Below are positions 17,861 to 26,019 of a DNA stretch of 64,000 nucleotides, piece by piece. The notes beneath the pieces were generated by a model, which was not told where the DNA came from, ran no database searches, and saw only the letters and a list, made by a program, of their open reading frames with translations. The DNA is from Winogradskyella vincentii (GTDB lineage: Bacteria; Bacteroidota; Bacteroidia; Flavobacteriales; Flavobacteriaceae), in NCBI RefSeq assembly GCF_020166345.1, contig NZ_JAIUJS010000002.1, positions 186,001-250,000 on the forward strand, in the 5' to 3' direction. The translations under genes and the position numbers were made by a program. The number at the start of each line of letters is the position of its first letter. The stretch's first letter is position 1.

Positions 17861-19414
17861 TTATTTAGACACTATTAGTGTCATTCCTATTTTGAGATTA
17901 CTACCACTAATATCGTTCCAATCTTTAAGATTCTCTACAGAAACTCCAGAAAATTTTTGTGCAATAATCCAAAGGGAATCACCCTCTTTTACTTTATAGG
18001 TCATTCTGCCCTTAGTGTCTGTTGATTTTTTATTGGTCTTTGGTGGTGGTGACGCAACTGGATTTCTTGGGTATATGGTAAGTCGTTGGCCTATTTTTAA
18101 ATTATTGCTTCTTAATCCATTCCAGCGTTTTATCTGGCTTACTCTAACGCCATATCGTCTTGCAATCTTTCCTAAATAATCTCCACTCTTTACGCGATAC
18201 CTAATTTTAGAATCTTGATTAAAAAGTTGAGGTAGTGGTTTTTCACGTTTATTAAATTCCGTTTGAGCGAAAGCATAAACCTTATCCTCATTAGACGTAA
18301 ACACACCAATAGCTTCACGAGGTAATCTCAATGCATAAGTCTTACCACCTACTTTGGGAATAACGTCTAATTTATATGAAGGGTTTAAAAATTGAAGCTC
18401 CTCAATATTTACTCCAGTCACGTCAGAAACATGGTCTAAACTAATCATTTGCTTTACATGCACAGTGTCTGTTTCAATATACTGAAAAGCTGGTCTCTCA
18501 GGTTTAAATCCGTGTTCTTCTGCGTATTCAAAAATATACATAGTGGCTAAAAAAGATGGAACATACCCAGCTGTTTCTCTTGGCAAATTAGATCTTATAT
18601 TCCAATAATTTTTATAACCACCAGATCGTCTTATTGCCTTATTAACATTACCTGGTCCCGAATTATATGCCGCTAATGCTAAGTCCCAATCACCAAATAT
18701 TTTATATAATCTAGATAAGTATTGCGCCGCTGCTGTTGTAGATCTAATCGGATCGCTGCGCTCGTCTACATAGCTACTAACATCCAATTTGTATTCCCTT
18801 CCGGTTGCAAACATAAATTGCCATAGCCCTGTAGCGCCGACCCGGGATCGTGCTCTGGGTTTTAATGCGGATTCAACAATTGCCAAATACTTCATTTCTA
18901 GCGGAATGTTATAATTGTCAAATTCTTGCTCAAACATTGGGAAATAAAAATGGCTTAGCCCCATAAGTCTTTCTAGCGAGGACCTTCTTTGTTTTAAAAA
19001 ACGCTTAATTACACTTTCCAAGGAGGGGTTGTACTCCACATTAAAAGGTGTTCTTGCATTGAGGCGCTCAAGCCTTGCCTTCAATGTATCAGTTGTCAAT
19101 TCTGGATAATCAACAGGTTCGTAGGTTAATTCTGAAACAGATTTGTAAATTGTATCATAAAGCGAGTTGCTGTACAGTTCCTCCAACCATTTCTGATCTA
19201 ATTCCTTGGCTTCGGTCAAGTCTTGCAGGTTCTTAATTCCAAGGGTATCTAATTCAGCTGGGATTTTGTTTTGTGTGCTTATTGTTCTGCCATCTATAAT
19301 AGAATCACCAACCTTTAAGGGTTCATTCTTGCTTGTTGCTGTACTATCTACTTGAGCATATGTCACGCACACAATAAAGCACATGTAGATTGTAATATTA
19401 CCCTTTAACTTCAT
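17861..19414 (-). CDS. MltD-like membrane-bound lytic transglycosylase with two LysM domains
   Basis: A 517-residue secreted enzyme that cleaves the MurNAc-GlcNAc bond of peptidoglycan to form 1,6-anhydro products. A signal peptide (about residues 1-20) is followed by the SLT domain, with catalytic Glu181 in AIVESALKPRARS and the downstream GATGLWQFM and AAYNSGPGNVNKAI motifs. Two LysM peptidoglycan-binding repeats are at about 402-446 and 470-517. This is the MltD architecture. The name mltD is by similarity of layout, not proven orthology. Confidence 0.93.
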   Translation of the reverse strand: MKLKGNITIYMCFIVCVTYAQVDSTATSKNEPLKVGDSIIDGRTISTQNKIPAELDTLGIKNLQDLTEAKELDQKWLEELYSNSLYDTIYKSVSELTYEPVDYPELTTDTLKARLERLNARTPFNVEYNPSLESVIKRFLKQRRSSLERLMGLSHFYFPMFEQEFDNYNIPLEMKYLAIVESALKPRARSRVGATGLWQFMFATGREYKLDVSSYVDERSDPIRSTTAAAQYLSRLYKIFGDWDLALAAYNSGPGNVNKAIRRSGGYKNYWNIRSNLPRETAGYVPSFLATMYIFEYAEEHGFKPERPAFQYIETDTVHVKQMISLDHVSDVTGVNIEELQFLNPSYKLDVIPKVGGKTYALRLPREAIGVFTSNEDKVYAFAQTEFNKREKPLPQLFNQDSKIRYRVKSGDYLGKIARRYGVRVSQIKRWNGLRSNNLKIGQRLTIYPRNPVASPPPKTNKKSTDTKGRMTYKVKEGDSLWIIAQKFSGVSVENLKDWNDISGSNLKIGMTLIVSK

Positions 19415-19475
19415 GGTTTAAATTATTTAACGCATTAAAAGTAACGCGTTTTTACTATAGTATAGTGTTGAAATA

Positions 19476-20663
19476 TTAATTCAGTATTGCGGCTATACCT
19501 GGCAAAGTCTTTCCTTCAAGACTTTCTAACATTGCTCCACCTCCAGTACTTACATAGCTTACCTTGTTTTCAAACCCAAATTGCTTTACTGCCGCTACTG
19601 AATCTCCTCCACCCACTAAAGAGAAAGCGCCACCTTTTGTTGACTTGGCTATTGAGTTGCCAAGCGCAATGGTTCCTTTGGAAAATGTTTCCATTTCAAA
19701 AACCCCTAACGGTCCATTCCATAGAATAGTTTTACTTTGATTAACTACGCTGTCAAAATTCTCTAAAGATCTTGGCCCCGCATCTAATCCCTGCCAGCCA
19801 TCAGGAATGCTCTTTACATCTACTACCTGTGTATCTGCATCATTGCTAAAGCTGTTTGCCGCAACAACATCTACTGGTAAATGAATTTTTACTCCTTTGG
19901 CCTCAGCTTGTTTCAATATATCTAGTGCAAGTTCCATTTTATCATCTTCGCAAATAGACTCACCAACACTTCCGCCTTGGGCCTTCACAAAGGTGAAAGT
20001 CATTCCGCCACCAATAATAAGATGGTCTACTTTATCCAAAATGTTTTCAATAACCGTGATTTTTGATGAAACCTTAGCGCCACCTAATATTGCAAGCACT
20101 GGTTTTTCTCCATCTTCTAATACCTTTTTAATGCTTTCTATTTCCTTTGCTAAGAGGTGCCCAAAGCATTTTGCTTCAGGAAAAAACTGGGCCACAATAG
20201 TTGTTGAGGCATGGGCTCTATGAGCTGTACCAAATGCATCATTAACATAAATGTCACCTAGCTTTGATAACTTCTCAGCGAATTCCAAATTACCTTGTTT
20301 TTCCTCTTCATGAAATCGTAAATTCTCCAGTAGCAATATTTCTCCCGGCTGAAGTGCGTTAGCCATAGCTTCAGCTTCCTCGCCAACACAATTTTCAGCA
20401 AACTTCACCTCGACCCCTAAAACATCTTCAATTTTTGTAATAATGTGTTTCAACGAAAATTCGGCTTGCACACCTTTTGGTCTTCCTAAATGAGACATTA
20501 AAACACAACTTCCTCCGTCTTCTAATATTTTAATAATTGTTGGTTTGGCAGAAACAATTCTCGTAGCATCAGTTACTTCAAAATTTTCATTAAGAGGTAC
20601 GTTAAAGTCTACTCTTATTAATGCTCTTTTATCTTGGAAATTAAAATCTTTTAATGTCTTCAT
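19476..20663 (-). CDS. pgk: Phosphoglycerate kinase
   Basis: Glycolytic enzyme making ATP from 1,3-bisphosphoglycerate. The 395-residue protein has [12 protein letters not shown] near the N-terminus, MSHLGRPKG, the hinge region, and the C-terminal nucleotide-binding GGGDSVAA and STGGGAMLE. The ATG at 20663 gives the normal family N-terminus ([13 protein letters not shown]); an upstream TTG at 20684 lies within the probable promoter and is rejected. It is divergent from holB and transcribed alone. Confidence 0.97.
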   Translation of the reverse strand: MKTLKDFNFQDKRALIRVDFNVPLNENFEVTDATRIVSAKPTIIKILEDGGSCVLMSHLGRPKGVQAEFSLKHIITKIEDVLGVEVKFAENCVGEEAEAMANALQPGEILLLENLRFHEEEKQGNLEFAEKLSKLGDIYVNDAFGTAHRAHASTTIVAQFFPEAKCFGHLLAKEIESIKKVLEDGEKPVLAILGGAKVSSKITVIENILDKVDHLIIGGGMTFTFVKAQGGSVGESICEDDKMELALDILKQAEAKGVKIHLPVDVVAANSFSNDADTQVVDVKSIPDGWQGLDAGPRSLENFDSVVNQSKTILWNGPLGVFEMETFSKGTIALGNSIAKSTKGGAFSLVGGGDSVAAVKQFGFENKVSYVSTGGGAMLESLEGKTLPGIAAILN

Positions 20664-20681
20664 TTTATATTGTTTAAGAAA

Positions 20682-20689
20682 CAAATATA
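20682..20689 (-). promoter_or_regulatory. Candidate -7 element (TATATTTG) of pgk
   Basis: Minus-strand TATATTTG matches TAnnTTTG and ends 18 bases before the pgk ATG. No clear TTTG is seen at the expected -33 distance. Confidence 0.45.
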
Positions 20690-20783
20690 AAGATTAGAAC
20701 CAATAAAAACCTATAATAAACATCAAGCATTTTAAGGTTTTTTAAAAAAAATGAATTCACTGTTATATCAATGCTTTTAAAAT

Positions 20784-20813
20784 TTTGGTTAGTAGAAAAA
20801 ATGCATAGTTTTG
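20784..20813 (+). promoter_or_regulatory. Candidate holB promoter
   Basis: TTTG at 20784-20787 and TAGTTTTG at 20806-20813 are 18 bases apart, a good Bacteroidota promoter. The -7 box ends only four bases before the holB ATG, so the mRNA would be leaderless or nearly so. Confidence 0.65.
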
Positions 20814-20817
20814 TTTC

Positions 20818-21975
20818 ATGCTATTTTCAGATATTTTAGGGCAGGAACATATTAAAAGTCACTTAACAAAAAGCGTTGATAAGGGGAGGATTGCACATGC
20901 ACAATTGTTTGTTGGGCCAGAAGGCTCAGGCACCTTGCCCATGGCATTAGCTTATGCTCAATATTTACTATGTGGAAATGTACAGGGTGAAAATTTAGGG
21001 GGTAATGAGTCTTGCAATCTAAAGTTTAACAACTTTTCTCATCCTGATCTACATTTTGCTTTTCCTGTAACTACAAGCCATAAAGTTAAAAGCAAACCCG
21101 TTTCTAACTTCTATCTAGAAGAATGGAGACAATTATTAGAACAGCAGCCTTATGGTAATTTATTTGATTGGTATAATCTTTTGGGTGTAGACAATAAACA
21201 GGGGCAAATTGGTGTAGATGAGGCCCATGAAATAGTTAAATCACTATCATTAAAATCATATGAGGGTGGTTATAAGGTAATGATAATATGGATGGCTGAG
21301 AAAATGAATACAGCTTGTGCAAATAAATTATTAAAGCTTATAGAAGAACCACCAGAAAAGACTGTTTTTATATTGATCGCAGAAGATGAAGAACAAATAA
21401 TCAACACCATAAAGTCGCGATGCCAAGTTCTACATTTTCCTTTGTTACCAGAAGAAACTATTGCCAGCGGTTTGGTAAAAAACTTTCATATTGAAAAATC
21501 AGTAGCTTCAAAAATAGCCCACCAATCAAACGGTAATTATAACAAGGCTTGCGACTTAATTTACCAGGATAGTGAAGATATTCAGTTTGAAAAGTGGTTT
21601 GTTGTTTGGATTCGATCTGCTTTTAAAGCCAAAGGAAATAAAAGCGCTATCCATGATCTTATTTCGTGGTCAGAGGAAATAGCCAAAACCGGTAGGGAAA
21701 CGCAAAAAAAGTTTCTAAGGTTTTGTCTAAATTATTTTAGGCAAGCTTTATTGCTTAATTACAAAGCAAATGAGTTGGTATATCTTGAACCAAAATCAGA
21801 AAACTTTAAATTAGAGAAATTTGCACCTTTTGTCCACGATAATAATATTTTGGAAATTTCAAAAGAAATTCAAGATGCTGTATATCATATTGAGCGAAAT
21901 GGAAATTCTAAGATAATTCTTACAGACTTGTCTATTAAATTAACTCGATTACTTCATAAAAAAAGCCAAGCATAA
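20818..21975 (+). CDS. holB: DNA polymerase III subunit delta' (clamp-loader AAA+)
   Basis: A 385-residue AAA+ clamp-loader subunit. The family start FSDILGQEHIKSHL, followed by GRIAHAQLFVGPEGSG, KVMIIWMAEKMN, ANKLLKLIEEPPEKTVFIL (delta' sensor 1 region) and IKSRCQ, identifies it. The P-loop GPEGSGTL lacks the Lys of a working Walker A, as is usual for delta', which does not hydrolyse ATP. Only two Cys remain of the four-Cys zinc module (around LLCG and ESCNLK). The stop codon lies in the loop of a bidirectional terminator hairpin. Confidence 0.93.
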   Translation: MLFSDILGQEHIKSHLTKSVDKGRIAHAQLFVGPEGSGTLPMALAYAQYLLCGNVQGENLGGNESCNLKFNNFSHPDLHFAFPVTTSHKVKSKPVSNFYLEEWRQLLEQQPYGNLFDWYNLLGVDNKQGQIGVDEAHEIVKSLSLKSYEGGYKVMIIWMAEKMNTACANKLLKLIEEPPEKTVFILIAEDEEQIINTIKSRCQVLHFPLLPEETIASGLVKNFHIEKSVASKIAHQSNGNYNKACDLIYQDSEDIQFEKWFVVWIRSAFKAKGNKSAIHDLISWSEEIAKTGRETQKKFLRFCLNYFRQALLLNYKANELVYLEPKSENFKLEKFAPFVHDNNILEISKEIQDAVYHIERNGNSKIILTDLSIKLTRLLHKKSQA

Positions 21976-21985
21976 GCTTGGCTTT
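21962..21985. terminator. Bidirectional terminator overlapping the holB stop codon
   Basis: Ten-base-pair stem AAAGCCAAGC / GCTTGGCTTT (21962-21971 and 21976-21985) with a four-base ATAA loop. The TAA stop of holB occupies 21973-21975 in the loop. A-rich and T-rich flanks suit termination of holB and of the convergent ompH-like gene. Confidence 0.85.
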
Positions 21986-22004
21986 AATTTTATATAAACT
22001 TAGT

Positions 22005-22532
22005 CTATTCTTTTGTGCCAGAATTATCCTTTTCCTTATTAAGTTCTGCTATAATTTTATCTGTAATATCCTTAGCATCAGACCCATAGAGAACACTACC
22101 TGCTTCATTGGCGCCTAAAATAAAAGTATATCCATTTTGTTTTCCGTAGTCTTTTATGAACGTTTTTACTTGTTTAACCAGGGTATCTATTTCCTTTTGT
22201 CCTTCTGCCTGCAATAGCTTTTCCTCATTACCAAGTTGATAATCCTGCATTTGTTTTTTCTGAACTAGTGCATTGTACTCTTCCTCTGCTTTGTTTTGTC
22301 TCATTTTAGCAGCGCGCGATTGAAACAATTGTGCCTCAACTTGAATTGCTTGTTGCAAGCTATCAGCTTTTTTATTAAAGGTTTCTATTTTTGCTTTGAA
22401 CTTCTCCTCAAAGTCTTTTTTCTTTTGATATTCATTAACAACTTTAGCGTTATCTACAAAAGCTATTTTTTGTTCTTCTTGACAAGCCATTGTTGTTAAG
22501 GTAATAAACAATAGAAGGATTAATTTTTTCAT
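22005..22532 (-). CDS. OmpH/Skp family periplasmic chaperone-like lipoprotein
   Basis: A 175-residue OmpH-family protein. The signal MKKLILLLFITLTTMAC ends in a lipobox Cys, so unlike E. coli Skp it is probably lipid-anchored. The mature part starts with KIAFVDNAKVVNEYQ, the conserved beta-strand and head helix, followed by a long coiled coil rich in Lys/Glu/Gln (about residues 40-120) and a C-terminal segment YTFILGANEAGSVLYGSDAKDIT that closes the trimer body. It would hold unfolded outer-membrane proteins. A weak TACATTTG -7 match lies at 22558-22565. Confidence 0.88.
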   Translation of the reverse strand: MKKLILLLFITLTTMACQEEQKIAFVDNAKVVNEYQKKKDFEEKFKAKIETFNKKADSLQQAIQVEAQLFQSRAAKMRQNKAEEEYNALVQKKQMQDYQLGNEEKLLQAEGQKEIDTLVKQVKTFIKDYGKQNGYTFILGANEAGSVLYGSDAKDITDKIIAELNKEKDNSGTKE

Positions 22533-22748
22533 AATTTCAATTTCGTATAAATCTTTGCAAATGTAAAAAAGTTAGCGTGTGAAATAGACTTTTTTATAAC
22601 TATATACAAAATCAATAAATATTAAGTTACTTATTAATAATTTCAATAAAAATCGGAGCCAAATAAAGCTGTTTAACACCCCTTTTTAAATTGGGCAGTT
22701 AACCTGTTGATTGTTGGGCCAAAAAGCCATTAAAATGATTCTTTGACG

Positions 22749-23612
22749 TTAATTGGTTTGTTTTAAGACATAAATTAAAGAAGAGTAGTCATTATTGTGT
22801 CTTGCCCGGTAATTAGATTTCAGACCAACCCAAAATGCTTTTAACGGATTCATATATCCTGTCTTATATTTTTCAGAAAGCAAACTAACATAATAGGCGT
22901 CAAAAATTAATGGTATAGTTTTAATAAGTGTAAAGTTCTCCTTCTGAAATAATTTATTGATTGATTTTCTAGAAAAATGCCGCAGGTGTCTTGGAACATC
23001 ATATGCCGCCCAAAACTCTTTATAGTGGGCAGCGTCATAACTTTTATAATTAGGAACCGCTATAATCAATAATCCGTTTGGTTTTAACAGCTTTCTGAAA
23101 AGTTGAATGTGAGTGTCTAATTTCGGCAAATGCTCTAAGACATGCCAAAGTGTAATAACATCGAAGGAGTGTTCTTTCAGATTGGCAAGGTGGCCAATTT
23201 CAAAAACGTTTTGGTTGGTTTTGACATTTGCAATTTTTCTTGCTTGCTCATTAGGTTCAATTCCAGTAACTGCCCAGCCATTTGTTAACGCAGTTTTTAA
23301 AAAATCGCCTGTGCCACATCCAACATCTAAAAGTTGTTTTGATTCATTTCCAAAGGAATTGATTAATCGCAATTTCTTTTTTAAGGCTCTGGATCTAATT
23401 AGGTGGTATACATGCTCAAATAAATTTCGCTTAGAATCCGTGTGTGAAATATAATCTTCACTCTTATAGTATTTGGATAATTGATCCTCATTTGGCGCTG
23501 GAAAGGTTTCAAGCATTTCCGTATCCTCATTAAAAATCAATTGAAATTCTTCTCCAGAAACTGAATGGTCTTTTACCTTTAAATAAGTTAATCGGTTCAT
23601 TTTTCCATTCAT
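22749..23612 (-). CDS. Class I SAM-dependent methyltransferase
   Basis: A 287-residue methyltransferase with an N-terminal segment (1-80) and a Rossmann domain: SAM motif I LLDVGCGTGDF at residues 94-104, motif II VTGIEPNEQA, and VITLWHVLEHLPKLDTH. It belongs to the Methyltransf_23 / Coq3-like class found next to glycan and housekeeping genes alike; the substrate cannot be inferred. It is downstream of mnmG on the same strand; a parS-like site lies in the 42-bp gap. The 216-bp spacer to ompH shows no feature I can support. Confidence 0.88.
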   Translation of the reverse strand: MNGKMNRLTYLKVKDHSVSGEEFQLIFNEDTEMLETFPAPNEDQLSKYYKSEDYISHTDSKRNLFEHVYHLIRSRALKKKLRLINSFGNESKQLLDVGCGTGDFLKTALTNGWAVTGIEPNEQARKIANVKTNQNVFEIGHLANLKEHSFDVITLWHVLEHLPKLDTHIQLFRKLLKPNGLLIIAVPNYKSYDAAHYKEFWAAYDVPRHLRHFSRKSINKLFQKENFTLIKTIPLIFDAYYVSLLSEKYKTGYMNPLKAFWVGLKSNYRARHNNDYSSLIYVLKQTN

Positions 23613-23634
23613 TTTTTAAACATAAAAGTTTAAA

Positions 23635-23650
23635 TGTTTCACGTGGAACA
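23635..23650. other. parS: parS-like centromere site 1
   Basis: TGTTTCACGTGGAACA is the exact reverse complement of the classical Bacillus-type parS sequence TGTTCCACGTGAAACA, the binding site of ParB in chromosome segregation. It lies between the mnmG stop and the methyltransferase start, outside coding sequence. Confidence 0.85.
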
Positions 23651-23654
23651 TTAA

Positions 23655-25526
23655 TTATCTCCCTAAATAAACTAATAAAACAGAAATGTCGTTTGGTGAT
23701 ACGCCACTAATTCTTGACGCTTGAGAAATGGTTACTGGTTGAATTTCTGCCAATTTTTGCCTAGCCTCCATACTCATAGATTTTAATCTTGAATAATCAA
23801 ACCCTTTAGGGATCTTAAGATTTTCTAGCCTATTCAATTTGTCAGCGTTATTCTTTTCCTTTTCAATATAACCCGCATACTTAACTTGAATTTCTGTCTG
23901 CTCAATAACTTCAGGATCTAAATTGTTTTCTTCGATATATTGATCTACTGCTTTGAACTTTCTAACATCATCAATTGTAATATTCGGTCTAGCAAAAAGC
24001 CTGAACATCTTGTCTTGTTGTTTTACGGGTGCAGAATTTTTTGATTCTAAAACAGGGTTTGCCTCTTCAGGCTTTACGCTTGTTTCTCTAAAAAACTGAA
24101 CAAAGGCATCTGATTTCTTTTGTTTCTCCTCCATTCGCTCTAGCCTCTTTTCTGATGCCAAGCCAAGATTATACCCCTTTGGTGTTAATCTAAAATCTGC
24201 ATTGTCTTGTCTAAGCAATGTCCTGTATTCTGCTCTTGAGGTAAACATTCTGTAAGGCTCTTCTGTTCCTTTTGTGATTAAATCATCTATAAGTACACCA
24301 ATGTATGCTTCATCTCTTTTTAAAGTAAAAGGGTCTTTTTCCTGCACTTTTAAGCTAGCATTAATTCCCGCCATAAGACCTTGCGAAGCCGCTTCTTCAT
24401 AACCTGTTGTGCCATTTATCTGCCCAGCAAAAAATAACCCATCAACCAACTTTGTTTCCAAAGTATGTTTTAGTTGGGTTGGTGGAAAATAGTCATACTC
24501 AATTGCATAACCAGGCCTGAAAAATTTCACATTCTCAAAACCAACAACTGATTTTAATGCCGTAAACTGAACATCCTCTGGCAAAGAGGTTGAGAAACCA
24601 TTTACATAAACCTCAACAGTATTCCAACCTTCGGGCTCAACAAACAACTGGTGCCTGTCCTTATCAGCAAATCTGTTTATTTTGTCTTCAATAGAAGGAC
24701 AATATCTAGGGCCCACACTTTTAATTCTACCATTAAACATTGGTGAACGATCAAAACCTTCTCTCAACAAATCGTGAACCTCTGGACTAGTATAAGTCAT
24801 ATGACAAGACCTTTGTTCTGTTAGTGGTTTTGTAATATCTAAGTAGGAAAATTTCTCAGGGTCTTTGTCTCCAGGCTGTTCTATCATCTTAGAATAATCT
24901 AAAGAACGACCATCTACTCGAGGAGGTGTGCCTGTTTTCATTCGTCCAGAATCAAACCCAATTTCCATAAGTTCTTCTGTTATTCCCGTTGCGGCCCTTT
25001 CACCAGCACGGCCACCACCAAAGTTCTTGTCGCCTATGTGAATCAATCCATTTAAGAAGGTACCATTGGTTAGTACGACAGATTTCGCCTTAACCTCTAT
25101 TCCAAGAGAGGTTTTAACGCCAACAATCTTGTCGCTCTCTAATAAAAGCCCGGAAACCATTTCTTGATAAAAATCTAAGTTGGGTGTCTTCTCAAGCAAC
25201 AACCTCCAGTCTTCCGCGAAACGCATTCTGTCACTTTGTACCCTGGGGCTCCACATGGCAGGGCCTTTAGATTTATTAAGCATTTTAAATTGAATGGCCG
25301 ATGTGTCAGAAACAATGCCGCTGTAGCCGCCCAAAGCATCTATTTCTCGAACAATCTGCCCTTTGGCTATTCCACCCATTGCAGGATTACATGACATTTG
25401 AGCAATGTTTTGAAGGTTCATTGTAATCAACAGGGTTTTGCTACCCATGTTAGCTGCCGCTGCCGCTGCCTCGCTTCCTGCATGGCCCGCACCTACAACT
25501 ATAACATCATAAACATCACTAAACAT
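23655..25526 (-). CDS. mnmG: tRNA uridine-5-carboxymethylaminomethyl modification enzyme MnmG (GidA)
   Basis: With MnmE, this FAD enzyme modifies U34 of several tRNAs. The 623-residue protein has the N-terminal dinucleotide-binding motif VVGAGHAGSEAA, the GidA signatures CNPAMGGIAKG and FFAGQINGTTGYEEAASQG, and a helical C-terminal domain that docks MnmE/tRNA. The ATG at 25526 gives the usual start MFSDVYDVIVVGAG; the frame is open further upstream but that part runs through the parS site and into ybeY. Classical gidA genes often lie near oriC, consistent with the flanking parS sites. Confidence 0.96.
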   Translation of the reverse strand: MFSDVYDVIVVGAGHAGSEAAAAAANMGSKTLLITMNLQNIAQMSCNPAMGGIAKGQIVREIDALGGYSGIVSDTSAIQFKMLNKSKGPAMWSPRVQSDRMRFAEDWRLLLEKTPNLDFYQEMVSGLLLESDKIVGVKTSLGIEVKAKSVVLTNGTFLNGLIHIGDKNFGGGRAGERAATGITEELMEIGFDSGRMKTGTPPRVDGRSLDYSKMIEQPGDKDPEKFSYLDITKPLTEQRSCHMTYTSPEVHDLLREGFDRSPMFNGRIKSVGPRYCPSIEDKINRFADKDRHQLFVEPEGWNTVEVYVNGFSTSLPEDVQFTALKSVVGFENVKFFRPGYAIEYDYFPPTQLKHTLETKLVDGLFFAGQINGTTGYEEAASQGLMAGINASLKVQEKDPFTLKRDEAYIGVLIDDLITKGTEEPYRMFTSRAEYRTLLRQDNADFRLTPKGYNLGLASEKRLERMEEKQKKSDAFVQFFRETSVKPEEANPVLESKNSAPVKQQDKMFRLFARPNITIDDVRKFKAVDQYIEENNLDPEVIEQTEIQVKYAGYIEKEKNNADKLNRLENLKIPKGFDYSRLKSMSMEARQKLAEIQPVTISQASRISGVSPNDISVLLVYLGR

Positions 25527-25542
25527 TCTTTCCTGATTAAAC

Positions 25543-25558
25543 TGTTCCACGTGGAACA
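25543..25558. other. parS: parS-like centromere site 2 (perfect palindrome)
   Basis: TGTTCCACGTGGAACA is a perfect 16-bp palindrome matching parS in all but one position. It lies 16 bases upstream of the mnmG ATG, within the presumed mnmG leader, 1.9 kb from the first site. Confidence 0.82.
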
Positions 25559-25583
25559 AAATTAGTTCTAAACAAAAATTTTG

Positions 25584-25591
25584 CAAATATA
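25584..25591 (-). promoter_or_regulatory. Candidate -7 element (TATATTTG) of mnmG
   Basis: Minus-strand TATATTTG lies in the ybeY-mnmG gap, 57 bases before the mnmG ATG. If used, transcription would begin just upstream of the second parS site, so ParB binding there could affect mnmG expression. No clear -33 element is seen. Confidence 0.45.
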
Positions 25592-25611
25592 CATTGAAAA
25601 GCTTATAAACA

Positions 25612-26019
25612 CTAATACCTAGAGATGTAGTAATTCTCTTTGGCGCGCATAGCATCGACCTCATTTTCTAACTTGTCTTTGTAGCCACAAAAATGTAGAA
25701 TACCGTGTATCAAAACGCGTAATAATTCAGATTTAAAATCAACCTCAAATTTCAAGGCGTTTTCCCTAACTCGATCTACGGAAATAAAAATGTCGCCGTG
25801 TAGCTGATTTCCTACCCCGTAATCAAAGCTAATAATATCTGTGTACGTGTCGTGATTTAAATACTGAAGGTTAATCTTGTGTAAGTATTCATCTGAACAA
25901 AACACGTAATTAATTTCGCCTACAAGAAATTCCTCAGTAGCTACTGCTTCAGCGATCCATTCTTTCAATCTCTTTTCGTCTTCTAGATCTAGAGTCGTTT
26001 CGAAATTAAAATTTATCAT
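25612..26019 (-). CDS. ybeY: Endoribonuclease YbeY (rRNA maturation)
   Basis: A 135-residue metal-dependent RNase acting in 16S rRNA 3'-end maturation and ribosome quality control. The family motifs INLQYLNHDTYTDIISFDYG and LLRVLIHGILHFCGYKD are present. The third metal-binding His of the E. coli motif (HxxxHxxxxxH) is not a His here; the motif reads HGILHFCGYKD, with Asp in its place, which I believe is common in Bacteroidota. It overlaps the DUF4175 gene end by 14 bases and so is translated from the same message. Confidence 0.93.
   Translation of the reverse strand: MINFNFETTLDLEDEKRLKEWIAEAVATEEFLVGEINYVFCSDEYLHKINLQYLNHDTYTDIISFDYGVGNQLHGDIFISVDRVRENALKFEVDFKSELLRVLIHGILHFCGYKDKLENEVDAMRAKENYYISRY

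Noticed and set aside
20664..20684. TTG start for pgk and TTG starts for cysC, cysQ, the first sulfotransferase, MBL, PD40 and AstE-like genes
   Set aside because: In each case an ATG a few codons inside gives a normal family N-terminus, and most TTG choices overlap the neighbouring gene or lie in a promoter.
22533..22748. Spacer between ompH and the methyltransferase as a small RNA gene
   Set aside because: No stable hairpin with a T-run, promoter pair or conserved RNA pattern could be recognised.
23635..23650. The CACGTG palindromes as operators of an unknown regulator
   Set aside because: The full 16-bp match to parS is more specific than a generic E-box-like operator, though a regulator cannot be fully excluded.
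25527..25664. Longer mnmG reading frame from 25664
   Set aside because: It would cross the ybeY start region and parS, and the start at 25526 gives the normal MnmG N-terminus.
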